Shown here: positions 1 to 12,800 of the stretch, one piece after another | Numbering within the stretch: the stretch's first letter is position 1 | Layout of the letters: each line of letters starts with the position of its first letter | Origin: Owenia fusiformis | Lineage: Eukaryota; Annelida; Polychaeta; Sabellida; Oweniidae | Assembly: GCA_903813345.2 (NCBI GenBank) | Contig: CAIIXF020000012.1 | Location: 18,423,520 to 18,487,519 of the forward strand | Reading direction: 5' to 3' | DNA: 64,000 bases | Made by a program: the position numbers and the translations under genes | The notes under the pieces: generated by a model | What the model was told of the DNA's origin: nothing | What the model saw: only the letters and a program-made list of their open reading frames with translations | Database searches by the model: none

Positions 1-876
1 GTACTTCCCATGACTTTAGGGGCATACATTTGGCAGCCAGGCATCCCTTGTCACATGGCTCACGTCTTTAAGAAAGAAATATATCGATTTACGATGTCCC
101 AAATCGGTATATGTCTTATCATTGATATCATTGTGTTCATAGCAACATGTCTTTACATTCTCAGATTAAATCGGATTGTTGAACCTAGTGGAACTTCAAA
201 TGCCTCAAGAGAGAAGTATCTGACAAAGACGGTCTTCAGCATGACGGTCTTGTTCTGGTTCAGTTGGCTTCAGGTGTTTTTCATTGTTATATTCGTTAAA
301 ATAGACCCAGAGGGTGGATCGTTAGCATCGTTTGTGGTTGTAAACATTTCAGTTCTTGTTGCGCAACTAAATTCTTTGGTGAACCCATGGGTTTATATGT
401 TGCGGAATAAAGAAGGGAGAAATAACATATACAGATTGCTTGGATGTCAGGTTGAAACAAATGTTGTAAGGATTCAAAGCAATGACATTCCTACTGTTGG
501 TCCAAGTGTTGACCCTAATCCAACTGGTGGCTCTAATCCAATAGATGGCTCAATAGAAGAAGCAATGGACAAAATAGATCCAAGTGTTGACCCTAATCCA
601 ACTGGTGGCTTTAATCAAATAGATGGCTCAATAGAAGAAGCAATGGACAAAATAGATCCAAGTGTTGACCCTAATCCAACTGGTGGCTCTAATCCAATAG
701 ATGGCTCAATAGAAGAGGCAATGGACAAAATAGATCCAAGTGTTGACCCTTATCCAACTGGTGGCTTTAATCAAATGGATGGCTCAATAGAAGAATCAAT
801 GGATATAATAGAACTTAGAGACATTGAAGTAGAAAATGGTGAAAGTCCAAAGAATGAGGATGAAGGCTTTTTTTAA
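1..876 (+). CDS. Rhodopsin-type GPCR, C-terminal part (TM5-TM7 and repeat-bearing tail), cut by window edge
   Basis: The frame is open from the first base and ends at a TAA at 874-876, giving 291 residues; the start lies upstream of the window. Three hydrophobic segments follow in order: residues about 30-53 (TM5), 78-100 (TM6) and 108-135 (TM7). TM7 ends in NPWVY, the NPxxY motif of class A receptors, followed by a short amphipathic stretch and a Cys (LLGC) that could be palmitoylated. In TM6 the usual CWxP reads SWLQ, so the kinking proline is replaced by Gln. The cytoplasmic tail has four 26-residue repeats and ends EDEGFF. The ligand cannot be inferred. The family is class A by motif; the subfamily is unknown. 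This part is intronless. Confidence 0.85.
   Translation, partial: VLPMTLGAYIWQPGIPCHMAHVFKKEIYRFTMSQIGICLIIDIIVFIATCLYILRLNRIVEPSGTSNASREKYLTKTVFSMTVLFWFSWLQVFFIVIFVKIDPEGGSLASFVVVNISVLVAQLNSLVNPWVYMLRNKEGRNNIYRLLGCQVETNVVRIQSNDIPTVGPSVDPNPTGGSNPIDGSIEEAMDKIDPSVDPNPTGGFNQIDGSIEEAMDKIDPSVDPNPTGGSNPIDGSIEEAMDKIDPSVDPYPTGGFNQMDGSIEESMDIIELRDIEVENGESPKNEDEGFF
499..810 (+). repeat. Coding minisatellite: four 78-bp units in the GPCR tail
   Basis: Four in-frame 78-bp units start at 499, 577, 655 and 733, each encoding 26 residues of the type DPSVDPNPTGG..DGSIEEAMDKI. Units 1 and 3 carry SNP after the GG, units 2 and 4 carry FNQ, so the array arose as a duplicated 156-bp dimer. The repeats are acidic and Pro/Gly-rich and so probably disordered. 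Confidence 0.93.
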
Positions 877-1584
877 TGACAAGACATCTTGGAAAACTAA
901 TGTAACTCAAAATTATTTATACGAAGTCTTAAAGAGTATAGTCTCCCCAGTGTTTTTGTAGGAGCATGCACTTACAGCACTTACATGTAAAGACATGTCT
1001 AGCTTCTCTTAGAGATAATTACATATGTTTTAATTGATGGAAATTTCTAAGTTAGACATGTCTCCCTTGGATAATATGACTTAACTGACTTCAGCTTTTT
1101 TCAAAACTGGCACAATATGTCTAAAAACCTGTCATTAAAGCCAAGCATGACTGTCAAATACAGCTCAGACTGATTGGTCAGGTGGGTGGAGGACATGTTC
1201 AGTAATTAAATGTTGAACTTGTATATATTTACAGAATGACAATGAATGATGTGTTGAGACCATTTGAAGGGCATATATTATATGGTATGAGATACTGTAT
1301 TTTGAGCATTGATGTGTCAGGCAGAGAAAATTTTGAAATTTTTCACGACGCACACAGTATATAGATCATGACCATGACAAGCCAAAATTAATCGTACATA
1401 AATATTTTTATCCAGAACATTTTCACAAATAATCATTTTACCAGTATCTTAATTTTTGTGGATTGAACTGCAAAAATTAAGAAAATAGAATTAATAGAAA
1501 AATGTTCCAGTTTTTATTGGCCCACCCTGTAAGTGTAAAAAATTGTATAGGACATTAATAAAGCTAGAAATGGAGATAATTTAG
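877..1584. other. Intergenic, GPCR 3' flank
   Basis: No coding exon is recognised here. A possible AATAAA lies at 1557-1562, about 680 bp after the GPCR stop codon. It is isolated and weak. Confidence 0.5.
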
Positions 1585-2250
1585 AAGCACATGGCAGCCA
1601 TCTTTAAAAATGGCTGCCATTACACGCTATTTTACGATTCTTGCTGTAACTTGAAAAATAGGGGAGCGATTTTTTTTTATATTTGATATTACACATTGTC
1701 TTATGGCACTTTGGGTAATGGGCCACCATTTTACGTGCGTTATTTAATGTTTTTTACTATAACTCAAATAGTAGTGGGGTGATTTTGTTCATATGATATG
1801 ATATATGAATACTCATAATCATTGCACACTGTCTATAATGACAATTCAGGAAGTAGGCAGCCATTTTGAAAAGTGGCCATCAATTTTACTTTTTTACTAT
1901 AACTATTTTGTTCATATCTGATATGTGAATACTATAAGCATGGCACTGTGTAATGACACTTTGGGGAGTAAGCGGCCATTTTGAAAAATGGCCAACATTT
2001 TTACCTGCGTTATTTTGTATTTTTACTATAACTCAAAATGTGATAGAATGTACAACTGTACTTATAACCATAGCACACTATCTTATGACATTTTGGCCAT
2101 ATTACACTTTCTGATGACAATTTTGCTAGTGAGCAACCAATTTGAAAATAATGGCCATTTTTATGTGTGTTTTTCTATGATTTTTGCTTCGTTTGTAAAA
2201 ATGCCAGTCATGAGTGTTCAATGGTATTTGCTCCGCTTTGGGGTTGCTGT
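1585..2250 (+). repeat. Diverged ~120-bp tandem repeat ('gccattttgaaaatggc' family)
   Basis: About five degenerate units each contain a small palindrome of the form GGCAGCCATTTTGAAAATGG, then TTTTACTATAACTCAAA, TTTTGTTCATAT, GTGAATACT and GCACACTGT. The same unit in reverse complement recurs at about 39590-40420. The units show no coding constraint. Confidence 0.75.
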
Positions 2251-2486
2251 TGTCTAGTATTATGATAATGTAATTTCTTGCTAAGTGTTAATAGGGCTAA
2301 TATTACAGTGATAATATACAGGTACCACATATAAAAAAGACGGAAATGTACATGTACCTGTCATTGTGTGAATACCCTATATAATTTTCATGTTGACATG
2401 AACTTTTGAATATAATGGTGAAAAGGGCAGACTCATGTACTGAATGGAGCATTTTGAAAATGTACTAGTTTTGTTTCAGCACAAAG

Positions 2487-3191
2487 GATTTGTATCAATA
2501 TGGTGAACTGAATTCAACAATGTTTTTCCCTTAAACCAGTTATTGAAAACATTCTGTAAAAAAACATGTTGACTGATTGACAACAATTTAATGCGAAAAT
2601 TATTTATATATGATAACTTTTTAACATTTTTTGTTTTTTAGTGCAATTGTTTTTTGTTCCTTTCTTCCAGTTCTTGACTATGAAACGCAATATCTTTCCG
2701 AACCCTGTTGGAACAAAATAGCATATACAACATTTTATTAGACCTCTCTATATTATAGTTATACAAAGGAAAGTTTGGTTGATTTAACAAAAAGTGTTCA
2801 AAAAATTTAAAAAAAGAATAAATAAATAGATAAAAATTAAGATAGATCTTTCATTTCATTAACAAGATACTTTTTTTTAAATCAATCCAACTTTCCTTTG
2901 TAGAATTACATTATTGAGAGACCTAAACACGTTGTTGTTATGTCATTTTGTTTCAACGAGGTTCGGAGAGAATTGTTTCATTTCTTTCCAAACATGTGAT
3001 ACCAAGAACAAAAGAAGTGTCTGATGTGTTTTCTAAAACAATAAAGAGAAAAACATATTTTTTCCCCAAATTATATTTTTACCATTCAAAAGATGACCAT
3101 TAAATTGATGATGTGTAAAATATTCAGAATTTTTTGATGACTGGTTTAAAAGAAACGTGTGTTCAAAAAGTTCACAATATCGATACAATCC
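2487..3191. mobile_element. Foldback element (~705 bp)
   Basis: The ends pair as an imperfect inverted repeat: GGATTTGTATCAATATGGTG at 2487 with its diverged complement ending near 3191. Pairing continues inward through 'aaaccagttattgaaaacattctg', the 'cgaaccctgttggaacaaaat' block near 2700 against 'tttcaacgaggttcgg' near 2955, and a central 'actttcctttgta'. Related sequence recurs at 8045-8230 and 13304-13870. No ORF is present, so it is a non-autonomous foldback or MITE. Confidence 0.75.
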
Positions 3192-3204
3192 TATAAGTAC
3201 ATTA

Positions 3205-3412
3205 ATGTACTGTAAAATATACTGAATTTTTTCAGTACAAATTCATGTACTGAAAAATACAGGACAGGAGATTTTTAAGTACATAGATATCCTGAAAAAT
3301 GTACTTAAAATTTAAAGATTTTAAGTACAAAAACAGTATATACTGAAAAATGTACTAAAATTTAAGTACATTTAGGGTACATTTTAGTACAAATACAGTA
3401 TCTCCCTGGGCC
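3205..3412. repeat. AT-rich low-complexity block of 'gtact' and 'aaaattt' words
   Basis: Short imperfect palindromes built from GTACTGAAAAATGTACT-like words repeat about ten times. The block is non-coding. It flanks the right end of the foldback element. Confidence 0.6.
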
Positions 3413-4470
3413 AATATGACACATTGAGGAGATTATCCAGGTTGATTATGGTTGACCCTGGTTATTCAAGTTTATTTTGATTAGTTTATTAAATCTTTTT
3501 CTGATAGTATCTGATATTAAGTCATTAGAAATAAATGCAAGAATATTTTCTAATTTTTGAGTCAAGATGGAAATGTATCTAGCATGTTTAAAACATTTAA
3601 AATAATTATGGTTTATCGATACCCCAATGCTACAAATACAGACATTATACTTCACATTGTAGTCATAATTATAAAGGAAGTAAGATGTGTCTGTAAGGAA
3701 GAAATTCTGTAATCAGAATTTTTTTTTGATTTGATAGAGTAAATGCAATTAGACATCACGGGATGTCTTAAATAATGTCCAATTAACTTCACAAAAAACA
3801 AAAACTCTGATTACACTAAGACTCAGTCTCTATGTTTGATTTAAAGGATGTGTCTAAAGAATCTTTATCCATAAATAAAACAAAATAATTTGACAAGGCA
3901 AAACAAAGCTGATTGCAGGCCAGGGAGACTCTGAGTTTGATTAAGGATGCTATAAAGGAAGCATGCAATGTAATTTAATTATTATATTAGTAGAAATAAT
4001 CACATTGCTCTAGTGATTTGAATAAAACTATAGAGGTACATGGAGGAGGTAATTATAAGGTTTATTATGAATTATATCTTCTCTCTAATACATAATTTCA
4101 TAGTTAATTGTTTGTGCCCTTGTGAATCCAAGGAATAAAAAATAAATAATGTTGTATATATACATATGTTAATGTATCCACTGAGATGAATATAAAAGAA
4201 AATCAAAATATTTGCATTGTTTCTGTGAACAGTTCTTAACATGGATGCAATGAGTCAGGACATTGATTTATTAACCTACATTTGATAAATGATTGCTATG
4301 TGAAATATAATGAGAATCTGATATGTAATTTTAATACAAACATCTTGCAAGGATAGCTGCCCCCCTTTGTCTTTATCCTTCTCTCGCAAACGGCAGATAA
4401 GAGTGGCTCTGGCATACCAGAATGAGAGACCACCTATTTATTCTACCCCAGTTTAGGTAGGTCTAGGTGT

Positions 4471-5287
4471 AGTATGGCAAGTGATTTTAGATGGTCTTTC
4501 ACCATGAGTACTTTCTTGGCAAAAATACAGTGGTTTTTGTTAAAACAATATGTTTTCTATCAACTGAAGTCCCCATGATGATAAAAATATCAATCAAATA
4601 ATTCGAAAATTATGAATAGGGGCCCCTTGTCAACAATTTCAAAATATTGAACCTATTTACTTAAAAGACGATCTTCTTTTTCTGATTTTTACTGCATGAA
4701 AATATTATTAACAAGTGGTCTAAAGCTACTTCAAAAGTAGAATGGTATTGAAAGTCTAGTTTTGAAGATATCAATTTTCAATGACCAAAATTATTCTGAA
4801 AGCAATGGATAGCATGAGTTTTCCCTATGGGAAAATAACATGGGATATGTGGTTTTTAACTTTATAGCATTTCAATACCCATCCCCTTTTCAGAAGTTAT
4901 TATTACCACCTTCCCAGGCCAGTTCTATTTTAGTGCTAGTTTAGAAGGCATTCATTTTACTATATCGACCTGAGCAATATGTGACGTCATAGTGGCGGTC
5001 AATATAGCCTGTCAAGAATGCATTTAATGACTGGCAATTTTCCATAGGAAATTAGATATCGTTCAGTGCATAAGATTTTCTTGCTGTTTCAGTCCTGGTC
5101 ATTGAATGGTGGTAATATTACTAATAACATCATTTCTGCAGGCAATATAATGAAATATTTCACTATATTGCCCTTCGAAATGACGTTATTGTACTATTAA
5201 TATAGTGTAGAAGAAACATTTGATATGTTTAATGCCCAAAAAGTACTCATGGTGAAAGATATGACCGTCTAAAATCACTTACCATAC
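4471..5287. mobile_element. TIR element / MITE (~817 bp)
   Basis: The left end AGTATGGCAAGTGATTTTAG continues into 'ctttcaccatgagtacttt'. It is matched in inverted orientation by 'aaaagtactcatggtgaaag' and 'aaaatcacttaccatact' ending at 5287. The arms are roughly 55-60 bp. No transposase-like ORF lies inside, so it is non-autonomous. Confidence 0.75.
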
Positions 5288-5624
5288 TGCATGTTGACCT
5301 TTTTGAAATTAAAAAAAGAATATTTTTGTTCCAAACCAAGTTTCAGAATATAAGAACATGGACCAAACAATCAATGATTTATCATTATGAAGTTGGTTGG
5401 TTTGCTAAGTTGAGGTCATGGGATGTACAAAGTCACATACATATTCCATTGTCTCTCAAAGGGAAATCCTTTCAAGTTGGTGGTACTGTACCCCTGCCAC
5501 CTTCTTGTATTTCCTTTTCCAGCTATGACAAATTGTTCTCACCACAGAAATACTTAAACAACAACAAAATGGCCCTTCAATAAAATACTTCAATAAATAA
5601 AGTTCCTCTCAGATAAAACATGTA

Positions 5625-5805
5625 CAGGTAGCCAGAATTTTCCAAAGGGGGTTCACTTTTCCAAAAAATTCTAGGGGGAGGTTAAGTTTGGCAAATTTGG
5701 CCAAAAATAACTCAAAAAATAGTCAAAATGGTGAAAAACTGCATGATTTTGAAAAAAAATTGGGCCAAGGGGGGTTTGCCCGAACCCCTGGCTACGGGCC
5801 TGACA
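5625..5805 (-). repeat. Dispersed repeat fragment ('cccctggctacgggcctg' end)
   Basis: The segment runs through 'ccaaagggggttcac' and 'attgggccaaggggggtttg' and ends 'cccctggctacgggcctgac'. Read on the minus strand it gives peptide words such as VRPVARG. In my recollection this is a frequent repeat contaminant of invertebrate gene models. No ends can be fixed. Confidence 0.45.
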
Positions 5806-6460
5806 TCATTTATATTCATGTATAAGCACAGCGAATGAGTGAAGATATTGATATCCATGAACGGATATAATTGATATTTTTGAAAAACCATTGGATTGTC
5901 CATTTATCATTAAGCAATCATCCAACGTTTTAATTACAATGATTCAACAAACATCATAAATATGACAGACTGGGCCATTGAACATCACTTTTTAAGAAGT
6001 GATATTTGATGATTTTGGAAATGTTTGCTAAGATATCTTGGTCCACATTTCAAATATCATATCTTTGGTTGATATACAATCTACAGTATATCCTTGCAAC
6101 CATGGGATATAAAGGATATTTGATAGATAAAAATTCTTGAAAAAATAGAACTTGTCAGTCAAATATTGAAATGAATCAAAGAGAAAGTTTTATTTGAGTT
6201 TGATTGTGATCATATATGATCTTTAGTTAAATGCGTAAAATGAAACTTAAAAAAAACTATTTGATAAAATATTGCCTTTGAGATGCGATTTCAGGACAAT
6301 GAAAGTCAAATCAAAACTTAATCATTATTTGGAACATCATTGGAGTAAAATGTCATTGTTCTTCGAATCAAAAATTGATGAGTTAATTGATTGACTGCTG
6401 GATAAAAATGCTCATCTTTATTATGTTTTAATTATTTGTTCACTTGATTTCCTTCTTTTA

Positions 6461-6637
6461 ACAGGGGTTTCACTAGAATTTCTCACAACAGGCTAAATAA
6501 ATGAAAACAACAGGCAAAATTAATGGAAATCATAAATTTAACATGGAAAAGTTGAAAAGTCCCTAAAAAACAACAAGCAATTTTGTGAAAACAACCGGTG
6601 AAAATTGCCTGTTGCCTGCTGCTAATGAAACCCCTGT
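6461..6637. mobile_element. Short MITE (~177 bp), TIR 'acaggggtttca'
   Basis: The left end ACAGGGGTTTCACTAG and the right end CTAATGAAACCCCTGT are inverted copies. Between them lie 'acaacaggc' words repeated in both orientations. It is non-coding. Confidence 0.7.
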
Positions 6638-6743
6638 TTAAGTTAGAGCTTGGACTTAAGAAATTGTAAACAGCTTCTCCTGAAATTTAGTTTAAATTTT
6701 GCATACTTCTTTTGAATGTATCTTCCTCTTGATCTGCTTGCAG

Positions 6744-6837
6744 CAATTGTTTGTTCAGAATGGGGGAACCTTAAAAGATGGTGTAGCTGTGAGTGGAATT
6801 CGTCCTGGAAATACTATCCATGTTTCAACAAGCAAAG
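6744..6837 (+). CDS. PIPOX: PIPOX exon ([13 protein letters not shown]...)
   Basis: The acceptor 'tgcttgcag' precedes 6744 and the donor 'gtatct' begins at 6838. The exon is 94 nt: it enters in phase 0 and leaves with one base. The peptide [20 protein letters not shown] aligns with the human 'IRQLGGIVRDGEKVVEI' region as I remember it. The next exon completes Gly (G+GC) to read STSK-G-VYRCKQ. Confidence 0.85.
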
Positions 6838-9800
6838 GTATCTCATACACTGTACAGCCCTAATGTGTAATGTTGTCTCTAAGTCTCAATATCTCAGATA
6901 ATCCCTGTATCACAAATAGTTCCAATATTTCAAGGAGTCCTTATATCAAAAAGAGTCCAAATAGCTCATATTAAGTTCAAATATCTCAGAATTAGTCCCA
7001 ATATCTCATATAGTTCAAATATCACAGAATTAGTCCAAATAGCTCATATTAAGTTCAAATACCTCAGATGGTCTTAATATCACAGATAGTCTCATTATCT
7101 CATAAAGCCTCAATACCACAGATGGTTTCAATATCGTATGAAGTCTCAATATCTAAGAAAGTTCCAATGGGTAGTTCCAATCTCAGAGGGTTCTGGTATT
7201 GCATCATATTTCAGATGGTTTTAAAATCTCATTTAGTCCCAATATCACAGAACTAGTCCCAATATCTCATTTAGTCCCAATATCACAGAACTAGTCCCAA
7301 TATCCCATATAGTCCCAATATCATAGAATTAGTCCCAATATCTCATTTAGTCCCAATATCACAGAACTAGTCCCAATATCCCATATAGTCCCAATATCAT
7401 AGAATTAGTCCCAATATCTCATATAGTCCCAATATTTAATATATAGAGTCACATATGAGATAAAGAAACATTATCAAAGCGAGTCAAGAATGGATGGTAT
7501 TGCACAGATACAAGATCATATTTTCGACTTTTTAAGACAAAACCGATTGGAAAATAGCTTCAAATTTATGAAACTTCATCATTCAATTGTTATGACATCA
7601 TAACAATATTGTCACGCCTAACCATCGACAAGGTACATGTACAGTGACAAAATATACCATTGTAAACTTTAGATGTACGATGTCACTATTTAACAGATTT
7701 GAAGCAAAGACAATGATGTAGGTTTTAAAAAAAAAATCTGATCATGTTTGATTTTTTGTGTATTCGTTTAGGAAGACATTTAACTATAATAACGTTAAAA
7801 GATTTTCAAACAGTGCTCGATTTTTTTCGTAGTCAATCTACCCATATAATTGGTCGGTTGGAAAACGTTGTGTTTTTACATATTTCCTTTGATCATTTCC
7901 TCCCCTGCCGTCTAAGAGTGTCAAATATTTTCATGAGAATATGTTTCTCTATACTACACAATTTAGGATGGGTGGAGATTAATAATTATTCAAGTATTTA
8001 TTGGAATTAAAATCTTATTAATGAAATAAAAGGCCTTAATGTTTATCTATTTTGGGGGTTTTTGTTTTAATTTTTTGAATACTTTTTGTTAAATCAACCA
8101 AAATTTCCTTTGTACAACTATAATATTGCGATTGAGAGGTCTCAGAGAGAAAAAGTTGAATTTGCTATTTTGTTCCTACAAGGTTCAGAAAGATATTTTA
8201 TTTCATTCTCATGAATTGGTAGAAAGGAGACAGGTTCCAATTTCAGAATATCTCAAGGGAAAGGGTTTTTGAGGCATTTTTTAGAAAAAGCAACAGACCT
8301 ATTTCTTCTGGATCAGTTTTTCATGCTGATAAAGATATTAAAAGATGACAGCTCAACGGGGTGGTCACGACACTGAATTTTAGCGTTTTTACCCCCCTAG
8401 GAAAATATTCTAGGGGGTACTATGAAACTAGTTCATAACTCAAACGATATATAAACTATTGTTCTGAGTTCTACAGCATACATTGTTAGTACAGAGATGA
8501 ATACTACCCTAAAGTTATAGGTTGATATCTTTGTTGGTTTTGGAAATAATACAATTAATTAGAAAAAAATATGCAATTTTTGTCATTTTTTTCTTGCTTA
8601 TTTTATATTTGTAGCTTCAAGCAAAATATGATAACTTAAACAGCTCAAAGTAGTATTCTAACAACATTCCCAAGCTATGTGTGATATTGTAATACATCTA
8701 TTTTAGTTATGAAGTACTATTTTGTAATTTTAATATGACTTTATAGTGCCCTACCCCTGGTAAATAGAAGAAAGTTGGTGTGGGTTTCTTCTGTTTTTTT
8801 TAACATTTTATTGTCTTCTTAGTTGAAGATACAATCAATTCTGTCAGTTAACCATGAGAAGCTTTACAATGGTTAACTATTCCCATGAATAGAGGGTTGG
8901 GACCTCAAAAATACTGTTAAGTGGCATCCTTGGGCAACCCTCTTCAGAGCATTTTCCTTATACTCCGATAAAATCTGCAGGGGATACTATAAGAAACCTA
9001 TATATCTAAGATACTAATGAAGATACTGAATTCAAATTTTCAGGATTTGGTCCTGGTATGATAGGTAATCTGTATGACAAAAATGACAAAAAGAAAAAAC
9101 TCTGTTGCCATAGTAACAAGAATATGACACTATTTGTTTCCTAAGAAATGTGTTTTAAGAGGTTTTGTCATTCTCTTCATATTTTTAATTCTAAATATGT
9201 CTACAATGTGGGATGATTAAAATTATGGTAAAGTAATCTTTTCTATTGTTCTATTGTTCTCTAAAACAGAAGTTGCTAGGGCGACACATAGATCATAGAA
9301 AAAATCCTGAGATGATCGCTCTATTTGTCAGGAAATTAAAATGGAAACTGAAAAATGAGTTTCTTCCTACTGAATAGCAATTTGGTAGACCATGGCTGAC
9401 ACGCACAAGAGAAAACGTCTATCAGTTCTATGTCATTTTGTTGTTATTCTTATTTATTTATCGTGCTCTGGGACTTGTAACACCTAATGCTGAATCTTTT
9501 CCAACTGCAAAGGAAGGCAAGATTTTAATAATGAACATTCATATATCTCAACAAATATGGCCTAAGATTTGGACAATGATGATGAAACTCTGAGGGAAAA
9601 TTAGACGAAACATTAATGTGAGTGGCCCAAAAATAACACTTACATGTTTTGAAAAAGTTATGCTCTCGGGTGAATCAGTGCTCATTTAAGGATAGTCTGA
9701 ATCAGGTGAATTTTTTAACCTAATTGTACCCCTCCCCCAAACCCCCAAATTTTGACAATTGTCGAAAAGTGGCAAACAACAATTAAACAAACATCATTAA

Positions 9801-12800
9801 AGTTCAATATGGCTATTTCGCTTCTATGTCATAAAGATGTGGTACGATCTCAGGTCAATCAATAAAGTTCACAAGTGACACTCTATCTTATGAAGAAAAT
9901 ATTATCGTATTTGAAGACATGTCAAGAATTTGGTGGAAATAATTTTGTCACTCCTGATTTGACTTGGAAAGGTTCAGGTAAGTAATCACAAACAATTTCA
10001 GACAGTTATATCTTTGATTATGACTATTTTCTGACCATGAAGACTGGTATACAGGGATAATTAAGTCAATCGGACTCAGAGATATTTCACTAGCAATCAA
10101 CCCATCAATATATTTTTTCAAAGTTGTTGACCTCATTTTCACCAAAAATGCCATCATTTTAACAATGTTAACAATTCGGTGTCTTTAAAGTCCCTGGAGC
10201 AATCCACTTTTCCTCTTAGGAAATAGAACATGTCTCAAAGCATATTCTAATTATGCATTCAACAATATAATTAAAGGTTGCATCTTTGGTAAAAATTAGG
10301 TCAACATTTTTAGTAAAAAGTATGTTGATTGGGCCATTCCCTTTAATATCACTTAGGTCTGATTTCAATCATTATATTTACTTTTCTTGAAGATAATGAA
10401 TAGATCTAAAAGATATAAGTCAGAAAATATTCATAATTCAAGTTAGAATTGTCTGAAGTTGTTTGCGATAACCTACATGCTCCTTGATAACATTATTATG
10501 TAAATACAGTAGAACCTGTGTAAGTGGAACACTCTCCGTTCTGCCACAAAGCGTACCACTTAGAAGGTGTTCCACTTATGGAGGTTTTGGGTTCGCAAGG
10601 AACATACAAGATCAAATATAGGATTTATATGTATCATTGGAAATATGATTCTCCCTTCATTACAGGGCATGTATATACCATTAATAATCCATTTAATTTA
10701 CTCAAAAAGGTATCTGACATTCTTAATCCTCCTCATTCTGCCAAAAATGTTTTCTGACATTCTTAATCCTCCTAATTGTGCCAGTCTCGGGTACAAAGAT
10801 TAGGCAATTAAGTTTTAAAGACTTGTTCCTACTGCTAATAATTCAATTGTTTTTAAATGACATTTTTAATCTTACTTATTAAGTTTGAAACAAACAGCAA
10901 GGGATATTAATTAGTGGTAGCATCACGTGTCCAGTTCTACAGGAGGTTAATCCAATTTTCTGAATGATAATCTAATGAAATCCTAATTTGCTGATTATCA
11001 AATTAATTATTGGTTGCATCACATGTTGACCTACCTCTACAGGAGGTTAATCCATTAAAGTCCTAATTTGCCAATTATCACAGTATTACCTGTTTTCATA
11101 CCCAGATATCATTGAAGGAGATTAATTCTGTTTACATATATCAATATTGAAATCTATGGAAATTGACTGTTCCACTTAGCAGGTTAATTTTTCAATATGG
11201 GGTGTTCACTGTTCAAGTTTGGAGGTGTTCCACTTACAGAGGTTTAATTAACATTAAGTCAATGGGTTTTTAAAACGGGACTTTGAAAAGGCGTTCCACT
11301 TGGGAGGTGTTCCACTTACAGAGGTGTTCCACTTAGCAGGTTCTACTGTACATTACTTGTGCATGATGACCACCATAGTCTAGTTGCTCAAATGAGATCA
11401 ATTGATGATTATAATGTTTAGACTTTATGTCAATGTCGAGACTGTATGCCAACCTCTCTAGTATGTGATTACACTAGATTTCATTATGATACATGTACTA
11501 AATTGAAAACTTACATATAAAATATCTTAAGTCCTATATTCTAGTAATAAATGAATTAGAATGTCACCTAACATTTGATGATGGTATGAATTTATTGATT
11601 TGGTGTCTATCAATACATGTTTCTAACTTAATGCTGCAAAATGATAAAATTCACCACATCCACTTTCTTCAATTTTCCAGGGGTAGGGCACTATAAAGTC
11701 ATATTAAAATTACAAAATAGTACTTCATAACTAAAATAGATGTATTACAATACCACACATAGCTTGGAAATGTTTTTAGAATACTACTATGAGCTTTTAA
11801 AGCTGTCATATTGTGCTTGAAGCTACAAATATAAAATTGGCAAGACAAAAATTGCATATCTTTTTCCTGTTTTTTGTATTTTTCTGAGACCAATAAGGGT
11901 ATCAACCTATAACTTTAGGATAGTATTCATATTTGTACTAGTAATGTATGGTGTACAACTCAGAACAATAGCTCATATATCCTTTGAGTTATGAACTAGT
12001 TTCATAGTACCCCCTAGAATATTTTCCTAGGGGGGTAAAAATGCCAAAATTTAGTGTCGTGACCACCCCGTTGAGCTGTCATCTTTTAATATCTTTATCA
12101 GCATGAAAAACTGATCTAGTAAAAATAGGTCTGTTGCTTTTTCTAAAAAATGCCTCAAAAACTTGAATTATTGGAATTGGAACCTGTCTAAAAAAACAAT
12201 TGCACTAAAAACAAAAATGTTAACAAAAACAGTTATATAAAATACAGGGTGTTCCAAAAGTAACAGGACTGGTGCTGGCATTTTGTCATTTTTGCACCAA
12301 GGGTCTTCAAATTTTCACAACTTTTACTTTGAAGTATTGCAACTTAAATTCTAAAGTTTCAGAAAAAATGACGAAATTCGGTTAGAGTTATGGTTACTAT
12401 AGTAACATGACATTCCAATACCCGGGGCAACTTTTTTTTCCTGAAAATGTGATATCTAACATTTTTGTACTACTGAAGAACGTATCTAATTCACCTATTA
12501 TAATACAACATTTCTTGTTTATTTTATTAGTTGCTTTGTTGTAAAGGTGTTGCTATACAACTCAGATTCAAGTATAATTTCATAATGATAGTAACATTTA
12601 TTCAATTTCCGGGAATATATCACAGTGTATAACAGTCTGAACAATTCAAGGTTGAGTTTTTGAAAAGACCCAATTTGAAGCCATTCATCTACCTTGATAG
12701 CGCACCTGCCCGCAGGTTGGCATTAAAGACCATGCAGCTATAGAGGAACTAGGTCTTGAGGTCTAAAACCATACTCCTCTGATCATGCAATATCTAATTT

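Noticed and set aside
3917-3970. Exon-like stretch after 'gattgcag' reading ARETLSLIKDAIKEACN
   Set aside because: Does not match the expected PIPOX segment and is too short to support alone.
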